The notes: a model not told the origin generated them from the letters alone. Shown: positions 15,502-24,108, counted from the stretch's first letter. The stretch is DNA of 34,310 nt from Reyranellaceae bacterium (GCA_022844045.1 JALHMM010000073.1:1-34310); one strand, 5' to 3'. A program made the numbers and translations.

Positions 15502-16698
15502 ATGGCCGGTGCGTTGGCAGGATTGAAGATCGTCGACATGACGGTCGTCGCGCTGGGGCCCTTCGCCACCATGATGCTGGCCGAGCAGGGCGCCGAGGTG
15601 ATCAAGGTCGAGTCACCGGAGGGCGACACCACGCGCCATGTCGGCCCGTCGAAGGCCAATCCCGGCATGGGCCCGCACCATATGTTCGTGAACCGCAACA
15701 AACGCTCGCTGTGCCTCGACCTGAAGCGGCCCGAGGCGCTCGACGCGCTCCTGAAGGTGATCAAGGGCGCCGACGCGCTGGTCTATTCGATCCGGCCGGC
15801 GGCGATGGCCAGGCTGGGCCTGTCCTACGAGGCGGTGCGCCGGATCAATCCGGAGATCTGCTACGTCGGCGCCTACGGCTATCACGAGGACGGGCCTTAC
15901 GGGCATCTGCCGGCTTACGACGACGCCATCCAGGCTGTCTCGGGCGTCGCGGCGCTGATGGGCGGCAAGGATGGCCCGCCGCGCTATGCGCCGACCGTGA
16001 TGGCCGACAAGACCGTCGGCCTGACCCTGGCCTACGCCATCCTTGTCGCTCTGATGCACAAGGTGCGCACCGGCCAGGGCCAGAAGGTCGACGTGCCGAT
16101 GTTCGAGACCATGGTGAACTGGCTGATGCTGGAGCACCTCTGGGAGCGCTCCTTCGCCGCCGACGGCACGCTGGGCTACAGCCGGCTGATGACGCCCGCG
16201 CGCAAGCCCTATCGCGCCAAGGACGGTTACCTGGCGATCCTGCCCTATACCGACCGGCACTGGCGCGCCTTCTTCGAGGTGGCCGGCGAGCCCGCCGTGA
16301 TGGACGACGCACGCTACGCCACCATGGGCCAGCGCTCGCTGCATATCGCCGAGATCTACGCCATGGTCGAACGGCTGACGCCGGCGCGCACAGTGGCGGA
16401 ATGGATCGAGGCGCTACAGGCGCGCGAGATTCCCTGCATGCCGGTGAAGTCCCTTGAGCAACTGTTCGAGGACCCTCACCTCACCGCGCGCGGTTTATTC
16501 CGCACCGTCGAGCATCACAGCGAGGGCGAGATCACGACCCTGGCGCCGCCAATCGCCTTCTCGGCGACACCCAGCGAGCATCTCAAGGGCGCGCCGCTCT
16601 TGGGCGAGGATTCCATGAAGGTGCTGCGTGAGGCCGGGCTGCCCGAAGCCGAGATCGAGGCGCTGCGGGCGTCCGGCGCGTTGCGATCAGCCGGCTGA
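15502..16698 (+). CDS. CaiB/BaiF family (class III) CoA-transferase
   Basis: Family III CoA-transferase of 398 residues, which moves CoA between acyl groups through an aspartyl-CoA anhydride. The N-terminus MAGALAGLKIVDMTVVALGP, FATMMLAEQGAEVIKVE, the NRNKRSLCLDLK segment and the ADK triplet with Asp169 are typical; Asp169 is the position of the catalytic aspartate in formyl-CoA transferase and CaiB. This numbering supports ATG 15502, which also has GGGGGAG six bases upstream; the frame is open back to 15460. The C-terminal domain (MPVKSLEQLFEDPHLTARGL) is also typical. Substrates are unknown. It stands alone, with a 160-base gap before the TRAP permease genes, and could process an acid brought in by them, which is only a guess from proximity. 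Confidence 0.93.
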   Translation: MAGALAGLKIVDMTVVALGPFATMMLAEQGAEVIKVESPEGDTTRHVGPSKANPGMGPHHMFVNRNKRSLCLDLKRPEALDALLKVIKGADALVYSIRPAAMARLGLSYEAVRRINPEICYVGAYGYHEDGPYGHLPAYDDAIQAVSGVAALMGGKDGPPRYAPTVMADKTVGLTLAYAILVALMHKVRTGQGQKVDVPMFETMVNWLMLEHLWERSFAADGTLGYSRLMTPARKPYRAKDGYLAILPYTDRHWRAFFEVAGEPAVMDDARYATMGQRSLHIAEIYAMVERLTPARTVAEWIEALQAREIPCMPVKSLEQLFEDPHLTARGLFRTVEHHSEGEITTLAPPIAFSATPSEHLKGAPLLGEDSMKVLREAGLPEAEIEALRASGALRSAG

Positions 16699-16858
16699 CT
16701 GGCGCCTGATGCACGAGGTGCGCCACATCGCGCAGGTCCCGCGCCGGAGAATCCGCTGGCGGCGATAGTCCGATCTGCTAAACCGGGCGCTGCCGCTGGG
16801 GCTCGGGAGGCTCCGCCGGCCAAGCAATATTTGATGTGCGACTTGCGGGGAGGTCCGG

Positions 16859-17539
16859 GTGGAGACCCAGCTTCGAGTGATCGGCGGCGCCTTGTGTCTG
16901 TTCGCCGCCTACCTGACCTATCGGATGGGCACGTCGAGCCCGCTGGTCTGGACCGCCTGGATCATCGGTGGAACCGCGATCATCACGTTCTTCCTGGCGC
17001 GCTATCTGTTGCCCGTGGCCGAGGTCATCGACTGGGTCAACGAGCAGATCGGCAAGGTCTGCGACTGGCTGATCCTGCTGGCCTGCCTGGTCAGCGCCGG
17101 CAACGCCATGGTGCGCTACGCCTACGACACCAGCTCGAACGCCTGGCTCGAGATCCAGTGGTACATGTTCGCCGTCATCGTGATGTTTGGCGCCGCCTAC
17201 ACGCTAAAGAAGAACGAGCATGTGCGCGTCGACATCATCTACGTGATCCTCAAGGAACGCGGCCAGATGTGGATCGACATCCTGGGCACGCTGTTCTTCC
17301 TGCTGCCCGCCTGCGTGCTGCTGGTCTGGCTGTCGTGGCCGTTCTTCATGCAGTCCTACAACGTCTACGAACATTCGAGTAACGCCGGCGGGCTCTTGCG
17401 CTGGCCGATCAAGCTGGTGCTGCCGGTGGGTTTCGCGCTGGTGGCGCTACAGGGCATCTCGGAGTTGATCAAGCGCGTCGCCGCCGTCGAGGGCCTCAAG
17501 GTCGAGGTCGAGACCAAGTACGAGAGGCCGCTGCAATGA
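16859..17539 (+). CDS. dctQ: TRAP transporter small permease (DctQ/FcbT2-like)
   Basis: Small membrane subunit of a tripartite ATP-independent periplasmic transporter, 226 residues, longer than the roughly 160-180 of basic DctQ proteins because of an extra N-terminal hydrophobic pair (GGALCLFAAYLTYRM and IIGGTAIITFFLARYLL). The core DctQ part follows: CDWLILLACLVSAGNAMVRY, LEIQWYMFAVIVMFGAAYTL, then KKNEHVRVDIIY and two more membrane segments. This layout matches the FcbT2 (chloroaromatic/mannitol) branch. Start is GTG 16859 with GGGGAGG six bases upstream. Its last codons overlap the large permease start by four bases (ATGA), which indicates translational coupling. Confidence 0.93.
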   Translation: METQLRVIGGALCLFAAYLTYRMGTSSPLVWTAWIIGGTAIITFFLARYLLPVAEVIDWVNEQIGKVCDWLILLACLVSAGNAMVRYAYDTSSNAWLEIQWYMFAVIVMFGAAYTLKKNEHVRVDIIYVILKERGQMWIDILGTLFFLLPACVLLVWLSWPFFMQSYNVYEHSSNAGGLLRWPIKLVLPVGFALVALQGISELIKRVAAVEGLKVEVETKYERPLQ

Positions 17540-19140
17540 TCCCGCTCGACTTGATGCCGCCGCTCATGTTCGGCGGCCTCGTGGTCTTCATGCTGATCGG
17601 CTATCCCGTCAGCTTCTCGCTCGCCGCGGTCGGCCTGTTCTTCGGCTTCCTGTCGATCAACTTCGGCTACTTCGACCTGAACTTCATGCAGGCGATCCCG
17701 GGCCGTGTTTTCGGCAGCATCCTGTCCAACGAGTTGCTGCTGGCGATCCCATTCTTCACCTTCATGGGCGCCATACTGGAGAAATGCGGGCTGGCCGAGG
17801 ACATGCTCGAATCGATGGGCCAGCTTTTCGGGCCGATCAAGGGCGGCCTGGGTTACTCGACCATCATCGTCGGCTTCGTGCTCGGCGCCATCACCGGCAC
17901 CGTGGCGGCGCAGGTCATCGCCATGGCGCTGATCACCATGCCTGTGATGATGCGCTACAAATACGACATTCGGTACACCACGGGCGTGCTGGCCGCGTCG
18001 GGTACCATCACGCAGCTGGTGCCACCGTCGCTGGTGCTGATCGTGCTGGCCGACCAGCTCGGCCGCTCGGTCGGCGACATGTATCTCGGCGCCTGGGGCC
18101 CCTCGCTGCTGCAGATCGCGCTGTTCGCGCTCTACACCTGGGCCCTGACGCTGGTGCGGCCCAACGCCCTGCCGCCGGTGCCGCGCACCTTGCACGGCTG
18201 GCCGCTGTTCGTGAAGTGCATGTGGGGCATCATCCCCGCCGCCGTGCTGATCTTCCTCGTGCTCGGCACCATCATGATGGGCCTGGCGACACCGACCGAG
18301 GCCGGCGCCATGGGCACGATCGGCGCCATCGTGCTGGCCGTGGTGCGCAACACGCCGATGACGAGGTTCGACAAGCTGGCCTTCGGCGGCGGCATCGCCG
18401 CCGCCCTGATCGGCACCGCGATCGGCTTCGTCGCCTTCAAGTCGATCCCGTTCAAGATCGCTTTCACGGTGATGTTCGCCGCGGTGATCTGGCTGTGCTG
18501 GCGCGCCTGGCAGGATCGCGACTTGCACAAGCTGATCGTCCAGGCCTTCCAGGCGACCATGCGCATCACCGCGATGGTGGCCTTCATCATCGTCGGCGCG
18601 ACCTGCTTCTCGATCACCTTCGCCGGCGTCGACGGCGGTCACTGGGTCGAGAAGCTGCTGACAGGTCTGCCGGGCGGCGTCTGGGGTTTCCTGATCGTCG
18701 TCAACATCTTCGTGTTCTTCCTGGCGTTCTTCCTCGACTTCTTCGAGATCGCCTTCATCATCGTGCCGATGCTGGCGCCGACGGCGCAGAAGCTGCTCGC
18801 CCCGGTGGTCGGCGCCGACGCCGCGCTGATCTGGTTCGGCGTCATCCTGTGCGTGAACATGCAGACCTCGTTCATGCACCCGCCCTTCGGCTTCGCGCTG
18901 TTCTACCTGCGCAGCGTCGCGCCCAAGGAGGTCAAGAGCTCGGACATCTATTGGGGCTCGATCCCCTGGGTGCTGCTGCAGCTGGTGATGGTCGGCCTGG
19001 TAATCTTCTTCCCGAAGATCGTCACTATCACGCTCGACAAGCCACACGGCATCGATCCCGCCAAGGTGAAGATCGAGCTGCAGGCGCCATCCGACGAAGA
19101 ACCGCCGCCCATCGTCATCATTCCGCCGGCCAAGAACTGA
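17536..19140 (+). CDS. dctM: TRAP transporter large permease (DctM/FcbT3-like)
   Basis: Large membrane subunit that couples solute uptake to an ion gradient. At 534 residues it exceeds the usual 425-440 of DctM, as in the FcbT3 branch, with an added region of about 100 residues in the middle (around 275-345) that contains extra hydrophobic segments. The DctM signature parts are visible: MFGGLVVFMLIGYPVSFSLA, LLLAIPFFTFMGAILEKCGLAEDML, GAITGTVAAQVIAMALITMPVMM, GTITQLVPPSLVLIVLADQLG, TPTEAGAMGTIGA and MHPPFGFALFYLRSVAP. It overlaps dctQ by ATGA. The five DctP genes that could supply its binding protein lie just downstream on the opposite strand, with a shared bidirectional terminator between. 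Confidence 0.95.
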   Translation: MIPLDLMPPLMFGGLVVFMLIGYPVSFSLAAVGLFFGFLSINFGYFDLNFMQAIPGRVFGSILSNELLLAIPFFTFMGAILEKCGLAEDMLESMGQLFGPIKGGLGYSTIIVGFVLGAITGTVAAQVIAMALITMPVMMRYKYDIRYTTGVLAASGTITQLVPPSLVLIVLADQLGRSVGDMYLGAWGPSLLQIALFALYTWALTLVRPNALPPVPRTLHGWPLFVKCMWGIIPAAVLIFLVLGTIMMGLATPTEAGAMGTIGAIVLAVVRNTPMTRFDKLAFGGGIAAALIGTAIGFVAFKSIPFKIAFTVMFAAVIWLCWRAWQDRDLHKLIVQAFQATMRITAMVAFIIVGATCFSITFAGVDGGHWVEKLLTGLPGGVWGFLIVVNIFVFFLAFFLDFFEIAFIIVPMLAPTAQKLLAPVVGADAALIWFGVILCVNMQTSFMHPPFGFALFYLRSVAPKEVKSSDIYWGSIPWVLLQLVMVGLVIFFPKIVTITLDKPHGIDPAKVKIELQAPSDEEPPPIVIIPPAKN

Positions 19141-19154
19141 CGCCGGTGCGGGAC

Positions 19155-19194
19155 AAAGAAGAAGGCCCCGCCGCAAGGCGGGGCCTCCTTCTTT
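19155..19194. terminator. Bidirectional intrinsic terminator between dctM and the first DctP gene
   Basis: GGCCCCGCC at 19164-19172 pairs with GGCGGGGCC at 19177-19185 around a GCAA loop. The stem is extended by AAAGAAG at 19155-19161 and CTTCTTT at 19188-19194, which gives a pyrimidine-rich T tract after the hairpin on both strands. It sits 14 bases after the dctM stop and 12 bases after the stop of the convergent DctP gene. Confidence 0.85.
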
Positions 19195-19206
19195 GCCGGT
19201 ATGCGA

Positions 19207-20313
19207 TCAGGCCAGCTTGCCGGCCGCCGACATGCGCGCGAGGAAGCTGTCGAAGCCACCTTCGGCGACACGTGTCCACAGCACCTGATCCGCCCGGTAG
19301 GGCTTCCAGTGCTCGTAGATCTTCTTGAACTTCGGGTTCTTGGCGGCGATCTCGTTGTAGAGCTCGTTGGCGGCGTTGAAGCAGGCCTCGAGCACCGGTT
19401 GCGGGAACGGCGAGAGCTTGACGCCGCCGGCCACCAGGCGGCGTAGCGCCGGCGGGTTGCCGTGGTCATACTTGCCCAGCATCCACAAGGTGATCTCGTT
19501 GGCCGAGACCTCGATCGCCTTCTGGTAGGTCGGCGGCAGCGCGGCCCAGGACCGCTGGTTGATATAGGCCGTGCCCATGCCGGTGCCTTCCCACCAGCCC
19601 GGGTAGTAATAGAAGGGCGCGACCTTGTTGAAGCCGAGCTTCTCGTCGTCATAGGGACCGACCCACTCGGCCGCGTCGATCGTGCCCTTCTCCAGCGCCG
19701 GATAGATTTCGCCGCCGGCGATCTGCTGGGCGACGACGCCGAGCTTGGCGAGGATCTGGCCGGCGAAGCCGCCGACGCGGAACTTCAGGCCCTTCAGATC
19801 GTCCGGCGTCTTGATCTCCTTGCGGTACCAGCCGCCCATCTGCGCGCCGGTGCCGCCCATCAAGTGACCGACAACGCCGTAGTCCTTGTAGAACTCGTCC
19901 ATCAGCTGGCGGCCGCCGCCATGCATCCACCACGCGACGTGCTGGCGGCTGTTCAGACCGAAGGGCACCGCGGTGTCGAAGGTGAAGGTGATGTCCTTGC
20001 CGATGTAGTAGTACGCCGCTGTCTGGCCGATCTCGACCGTGGCGTTCTGCACGGCGTCGAGCACCTGCAGGCCGGGCACGATCTCGCCGGCGGCGAACGG
20101 CGTGATCTTGAACTTGCCGTCGGTGAGCTCGCCCACGCGGGTGCAGAACTTCTCGGCGCCGCCGTAGAGTGTGTCGAGCGACTTGGGGAAGCTCGACGTC
20201 AGGCGCCATTTGATTTCCGGCATGCCTTGCGCGATCGCCGGCGCGGCGAGCGACGTGGCTACGACGGCACCGGCGCCGACGGCGCCGGTTCTGACAAACT
20301 TGCGGCGATTCAT
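19207..20313 (-). CDS. TRAP transporter solute-binding protein, DctP family (array copy 1)
   Basis: Periplasmic binding protein of 368 residues. The N-terminus MNRRKFVRTGAVGAGAVVAT followed by AAPAIAQ is a twin-arginine signal with cleavage after AIA. The mature protein has SFPKSLDTLYGGAE, GEIVPGLQVLDAVQN, GAQMGGWYRKEIKT and DAAEWVGPYDDEKLGFNKVA then PFYYYPGWWEG, characteristic of the branch that binds 2-oxo acids, lactate or chloroaromatic/mannitol-type solutes (TakP/FcbT1). The ligand is not readable. AGGGAGG lies about 8 bases before the ATG. It is the member closest to the dctQM genes, but convergent to them and with its own terminator, so transcription is separate. It has Tyr in GGWYRKE where the other copies have Phe. 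Confidence 0.94.
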   Translation of the reverse strand: MNRRKFVRTGAVGAGAVVATSLAAPAIAQGMPEIKWRLTSSFPKSLDTLYGGAEKFCTRVGELTDGKFKITPFAAGEIVPGLQVLDAVQNATVEIGQTAAYYYIGKDITFTFDTAVPFGLNSRQHVAWWMHGGGRQLMDEFYKDYGVVGHLMGGTGAQMGGWYRKEIKTPDDLKGLKFRVGGFAGQILAKLGVVAQQIAGGEIYPALEKGTIDAAEWVGPYDDEKLGFNKVAPFYYYPGWWEGTGMGTAYINQRSWAALPPTYQKAIEVSANEITLWMLGKYDHGNPPALRRLVAGGVKLSPFPQPVLEACFNAANELYNEIAAKNPKFKKIYEHWKPYRADQVLWTRVAEGGFDSFLARMSAAGKLA

Positions 20314-20406
20314 GCGCGTTATCCTCCCTGATGCGTGAACCCGTCTTGCTTCGCGGGGTGCAAAGACTCTGACACCCGCATGGCTTTATTCGCAAGTCCG
20401 CCACGG

Positions 20407-20433
20407 AAAAAGCCCCGCCGGACGGGCGGGGCT
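20407..20433 (-). terminator. Intrinsic terminator of DctP copy 2
   Basis: On the minus strand AGCCCCGCC (20433-20425) pairs with GGCGGGGCT (20419-20411) around a five-base loop and is followed by a run of five T. It begins 38 bases after the copy 2 stop codon and lies upstream of copy 1. Confidence 0.88.
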
Positions 20434-20470
20434 CGATCGTATCAGGTGGTATCTCTTGATATTTTCTCGA

Positions 20471-21580
20471 CTATAGCTTGCCAGCCGCTGACATGCGGGC
20501 CATGAAGTTGTCGAAGCTGCCTTCGGCGACGCGGAACCACAGGATCTCCTCGTTGCGGAACTGCCGCCAGCCGTCATAAACCTTCTTGAAGCGCGGGTTC
20601 TTGGCCGAGAGCTCGGCATAGAGCTCGTTGGACGCGGTGAACGCCGCTTCCATCACCGACTGCGGGTACGGCAGCAGCTTGGTGCCGCCGGCGACCAGCT
20701 CGCGCAGCGCCTTGGGATTCTCGGCGTCGTACTTGGACAGCATCCAGGACTGGGCCAGCGTCGAGGCGGCCTCGACCACCGCCTTGTACGACTTCGGCAG
20801 CTCGTTCCACTTCGCGAGGCTGATCATCGCCGAGGTCTGCGGCCCGCCTTCCCACCAGCCGGGGTAGTAGTAGTAGGGCGCGACCTTGTGGAAGCCGAGC
20901 TTCTGGTCGTCGTAGGGCCCGACCCATTCGGCGGCGTCGATCGCGCCCTTCTCGAGCGCCGGGTAGATTTCGCCGCCGGCGATCTGCTGGGCGACGGCGC
21001 CGAGCTTGTTGCAGACCTGGCCAGCGATGCCGGCGATGCGGAACTTCAGGCCCTTCATGTCGTCGACGGACTTGATCTCCTTGCGGAACCAGCCGCCCAT
21101 CTGCGCGCCGGTGTTGCCGCACGGCAGGCTGTAGATGTTGTATTCCTTGTAGAGGTCGGCCATCTGCTCGCGGCCTCCGCCCCAGCGCATCCACGCGTCC
21201 TGCTGGCGCGCGTTGGTGCCGAAGGGCAGCGCCGTGTCGATGGCGAAGGTCATGTCCTTGCCGACATAGTAGGTGCCGGCCGAATGGCCCATCTCGACCG
21301 TGCCGTTCTGCACCGCGTCGAGCACCTGCAGCCCGGGCACGATCTCACCCGAGGCGAAGACGCGGATCTGGAACTTGTTGTCGGTCGCCTCCTGGATGTA
21401 CTTGGCGAACACCTCGCCAGCGCCGTACAGCGTGTCGAGCGACTTGGGAAAGCTCGACGCCAGGCGCCATTTCAGCTCCGGCATCGATTGGGCGATCGCC
21501 GGTGCGGCGACCGATGTGGCGGCGACGGCGGCAGCACCGACCGCGCCGCTTCTGACGAAGTTGCGACGTTTCATGTCCAT
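20471..21580 (-). CDS. TRAP transporter solute-binding protein, DctP family (array copy 2)
   Basis: Periplasmic binding protein of 369 residues with Tat signal MKRRNFVRSGAVGAAAVAAT and cleavage after AIA. It shares SFPKSLDTLYGAGE, GEIVPGLQVLDAVQN and GAQMGGWFRKEIKS with its neighbours and has DAAEWVGPYDDQKLGFHKVA then PYYYYPGWWEGG. Differences from the other copies are a Met-Gly-His-Ser segment (VEMGHSAGTYYVG) where the others have GQTA, CHTA or GHTA, and MRWGGGREQMADLYKEYNIY. Ligand unknown. Two ATG codons are possible: 21580, three bases after GGGAGG, or 21574, nine bases after it; the second gives better spacing. It has its own terminator. Confidence 0.94.
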   Translation of the reverse strand: MDMKRRNFVRSGAVGAAAVAATSVAAPAIAQSMPELKWRLASSFPKSLDTLYGAGEVFAKYIQEATDNKFQIRVFASGEIVPGLQVLDAVQNGTVEMGHSAGTYYVGKDMTFAIDTALPFGTNARQQDAWMRWGGGREQMADLYKEYNIYSLPCGNTGAQMGGWFRKEIKSVDDMKGLKFRIAGIAGQVCNKLGAVAQQIAGGEIYPALEKGAIDAAEWVGPYDDQKLGFHKVAPYYYYPGWWEGGPQTSAMISLAKWNELPKSYKAVVEAASTLAQSWMLSKYDAENPKALRELVAGGTKLLPYPQSVMEAAFTASNELYAELSAKNPRFKKVYDGWRQFRNEEILWFRVAEGSFDNFMARMSAAGKL

Positions 21581-21650
21581 AGCCTCCCTGAACCCCGTCT
21601 TGTTGCGGGTAGGGATATTCTGGCACCAAGCGCGGCGCTCCGGCAGACAA

Positions 21651-21680
21651 AAGAAAAAGCCCCGCCGAGACGGCGGGGCT
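21651..21680 (-). terminator. Intrinsic terminator of DctP copy 3
   Basis: On the minus strand AGCCCCGCCG (21680-21671) pairs with CGGCGGGGCT (21667-21658) around a three-base loop and is followed by TTTTTCTTTT. It lies 26 bases after the copy 3 stop. Its stem is nearly the same as that of the copy 2 terminator. Confidence 0.9.
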
Positions 21681-21706
21681 CCGTAAGGTTCGTGTCAGTC
21701 GGCGGC

Positions 21707-22807
21707 TCAGCGGCCGCGCGCCGACATCGAGAAGTTGAAGTTGTCGAAGGTGTTCTCGGCGACGCGGAACCAAAGGTTCTGGTCGGCGCGGAACTCCTTG
21801 AGGCTGTCGTAGATCTTCTTGAAGCCGGCGTTCTTCGCCGAGACCTCGTCGTAGTACTTGTAGGCGGCGTCGAAGCAGGCCTCGAGCACCGGGCGCGGGA
21901 ACGGCTTGAGGACCGCGCCGCCGGCGACCAGCCGCTTCAGCGCCGCCGGATTGCCGGCGTCGTACTTCGGCACCATCCAGCTGGTGACCAGGCCGGAGGC
22001 GGCCTCGATCATCTTGCGGTACGCCGGCGGAATCGTCTCCATGGCCTTGCTGTTGACGTACATCGAGCCGACCGAGGCGCCTTCCCACCAGCCCGGGTAG
22101 TAGTAGTACTTGGCGACCTTGTTGAAGCCGAGCTTCTCGTCGTCGTATGGACCCACCCACTCGCAGGCGTCGATCGTGCCCTTCTCGAGCGCCGGGTAGA
22201 TGTCGCCGCCGGCGATCTGCTGCGGCACGACGCCGAGGTTGGTGAGGATCAGGCCGGCGAAGCCACCGACGCGGAACTTCAAGCCCTTGAGATCATCGAG
22301 CGAGTTGATCTCCTTGCGGAACCAGCCGCCCATCTGGCAGCCGGTGCCACCGAAGGGAAAGCTGGTGATGCTGTACTGCTTGTAGAACTCGTTGATCAGC
22401 GCGCTTCCGCCGCCGTGGGTGAGCCATGCGATGTACTGGCGCTGATTCATCGAGAACGGCAGGCCGGTCTCGAACACGAAGCTCGGATCCTTGCCGAAGT
22501 AGTAGTAGGCTGCGGTCTGGCCCATCTCGACCGTCGCGTTCTGCACCGCGTCGGCCACCTGCAGGCCGGGCACGATCTCGCCGGCGGCGAAGACGCGGAT
22601 CTGGAACTTGTTGTCCGACATCTCGCCGATGATCTTGGCGAAGAGCTCGGCGCCGCCGTAAAGCGTGTCGAGCGACTTGGGGAAACTGGACGTCAGACGC
22701 CACTTCACTTCCGGCATCGACTGCGCGATCGCCGGCGCCGCTACGCTGGTCGCCGCGACCGCCGTCGCGCCAACGCCGGCCTGTTTCACGAATTTCCGTC
22801 TGTTCAT
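21707..22807 (-). CDS. TRAP transporter solute-binding protein, DctP family (array copy 3)
   Basis: Periplasmic binding protein of 366 residues. Tat signal MNRRKFVKQAGVGATAVAAT with cleavage after AIA. Shared segments are SFPKSLDTLYGGAE, GEIVPGLQVADAVQN, QMGGWFRKEINS and CEWVGPYDDEKLGFNKVA. It has cysteine at two positions where the other copies have Ala or other small residues (TGCQMGG and DACEWVG), both beside the presumed ligand pocket, so its specificity may differ. The frame is open upstream to 23017, but ATG 22807 has AGGAGG about 10 bases upstream and aligns with the other copies. A terminator lies 26 bases downstream. Confidence 0.94.
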   Translation of the reverse strand: MNRRKFVKQAGVGATAVAATSVAAPAIAQSMPEVKWRLTSSFPKSLDTLYGGAELFAKIIGEMSDNKFQIRVFAAGEIVPGLQVADAVQNATVEMGQTAAYYYFGKDPSFVFETGLPFSMNQRQYIAWLTHGGGSALINEFYKQYSITSFPFGGTGCQMGGWFRKEINSLDDLKGLKFRVGGFAGLILTNLGVVPQQIAGGDIYPALEKGTIDACEWVGPYDDEKLGFNKVAKYYYYPGWWEGASVGSMYVNSKAMETIPPAYRKMIEAASGLVTSWMVPKYDAGNPAALKRLVAGGAVLKPFPRPVLEACFDAAYKYYDEVSAKNAGFKKIYDSLKEFRADQNLWFRVAENTFDNFNFSMSARGR

Positions 22808-22873
22808 AGCCTGGGTGCCTCCTGAGAAACTCTGCGAGTTTGCCCAGGCAGCCGTTTCAATCCGTCCTTCAAT

Positions 22874-22905
22874 CCCGGGCGCGCGGACTTTGCCACGCGC
22901 CCGGG
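22874..22905 (-). terminator. GC-rich hairpin after DctP copy 4, terminator-like without T tract
   Basis: CCCGGGCGCG (22874-22883) and CGCGCCCGGG (22896-22905) are exact complements around a 12-base loop, 15 bases after the copy 4 stop codon. No T run follows on the minus strand, so it may act as an mRNA 3'-end stabiliser or a weak terminator. Confidence 0.5.
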
Positions 22906-22920
22906 CAATAGCAAAGCCGG

Positions 22921-24012
22921 CTAACGAACGGTCTGGGCGGCCGAGAAGGCGAAATTCTCGTAGGTCAGCTCGGCGACGCGGAACCACAAGTACTGGTCGT
23001 CGCGGAACTTGCGCCAAGGCTCGTAGACCGTCTTGAACTTCGGGTTCTTGGCCGACGTTTCATCATAGAGCTCGTGGGTCGCCTTCCAGGCCGCCGCCAG
23101 GATCTCGCGCGGATAGGGCCTGAGCTGGGCCCCGGCGGCCACCAGCCGGCGCAGCGCCTGCGGGTTCTGGTGGTCGTAGCGCGCCATCATCTCGCCGTTG
23201 GTCTCGGCAGAGGCGGCCTCGATCATGGCGCGGTAGATCGGCGGCAAGCCCTCCCAGAGGCCCTTGTTGACCATCAGGCTGATCTGCGTGCCGGCCTCCC
23301 AGAAGCCCGGGTAGTAGTAGAATGGCGCCACCTTGTGGAAGCCGAGCTTCTCGTCGTCGTGCGGGCCGACCCACTCGGCGCCGTCGATCGCGCCGCGCTC
23401 CAGCGAAGGGTAAATTTCGCCGCCGGCGATCTGCTGCGGCACGGCGCCGAGCTTGGACCAGACCTGGCCGCCGATGCCGGGTATGCGCATCTTCAAGCCC
23501 TTCACGTCGTCGAGCGTCTTGAGCTCCTTGCGGAACCAGCCGCCCATCTGCACGCCGGTGTTGCCGGCGGGCATCGTCACGACATTGTACTCGGCCATGA
23601 AGTCACGCATCAGCTGGGCGCCGCCGCCCTGGGTGATCCAGGCGTGCTGTTGGCGCGCGGTGAGCCCGAAGGGCACGCCGGCGTCGAAGCCGAAGGTCAG
23701 GTCCTTGCCGACGAAGTAGTAGCTGGCGGTGTGGCACATCTCGACCGTGTTGTTCTGCACGGCGTCGAGCGCCTGTAGCGCCGGCACCACCTCGCCCGGC
23801 GCGAAGACGCGGATCTGGAACTTGTTGTCGCTGAGCTGCGCCACCCGCTTGGCGAAGGACTCGGCGCCGCCAAAGAGCGTGTCGAGCGACTTGGGGAAGC
23901 TCGACGTCAGGCGCCATTTGACGTCCGGCAGAGCCTGCGCGATCGCCGGCGCGGCGAGCGTGCCGGCGGCCGCGCCGATCGCCGCGGTCTTCAAGAGTCT
24001 CCGTCTGTCGAT
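22921..24012 (-). CDS. TRAP transporter solute-binding protein, DctP family (array copy 4), probable ATC start
   Basis: Periplasmic binding protein of 363 residues if read from ATC 24012. The codons there give (M)DRRRLLKTAAIGAAAGTLAA, a twin-arginine signal that aligns with MNRRKFVK of the other copies, and GGGAG lies six to seven bases upstream of the ATC. The first conventional start in the frame is TTG 23994, which would remove the twin arginines and lacks a ribosome binding site. Core segments are SFPKSLDTLFGGAE, GEVVPALQALDAVQN, GVQMGGWFRKELKT and GAEWVGPHDDEKLGFHKVA then PFYYYPGFWEAG. It differs from the others in having His for Tyr in GPHDDE and Phe for Trp in PGFWE. A hairpin follows the stop. 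Confidence 0.9.
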   Translation of the reverse strand: MDRRRLLKTAAIGAAAGTLAAPAIAQALPDVKWRLTSSFPKSLDTLFGGAESFAKRVAQLSDNKFQIRVFAPGEVVPALQALDAVQNNTVEMCHTASYYFVGKDLTFGFDAGVPFGLTARQQHAWITQGGGAQLMRDFMAEYNVVTMPAGNTGVQMGGWFRKELKTLDDVKGLKMRIPGIGGQVWSKLGAVPQQIAGGEIYPSLERGAIDGAEWVGPHDDEKLGFHKVAPFYYYPGFWEAGTQISLMVNKGLWEGLPPIYRAMIEAASAETNGEMMARYDHQNPQALRRLVAAGAQLRPYPREILAAAWKATHELYDETSAKNPKFKTVYEPWRKFRDDQYLWFRVAELTYENFAFSAAQTVR

Positions 24013-24108
24013 GAAAGTCTCCCGTGCTGGCAGGGGCCGTTGGCCGGCCTTGTCGAACGCGGGGGCCCAAGCGCCCCCAGCGCCGGTGCGGCATGATACA
24101 CGAGCCCA

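Noticed and set aside
17365..19176. 603-residue minus-strand frame opposite dctM
   Set aside because: It is rich in His, Asp, Gln and Arg as expected for the complement of a membrane protein gene in GC-rich DNA, with no domain.
20888..22825. 645-residue plus-strand frame across two DctP genes
   Set aside because: It runs antisense through two real genes and the spacer between them; its repeats merely mirror the DctP repetition.
22874..22905. A fully canonical terminator after DctP copy 4
   Set aside because: The stem is strong but no T tract follows on the minus strand, so I list it only as terminator-like.
23992..23994. TTG as the start of DctP copy 4
   Set aside because: It would remove the twin-arginine motif shared by all other copies and lacks a ribosome binding site; GGGAG is placed for the ATC at 24012.
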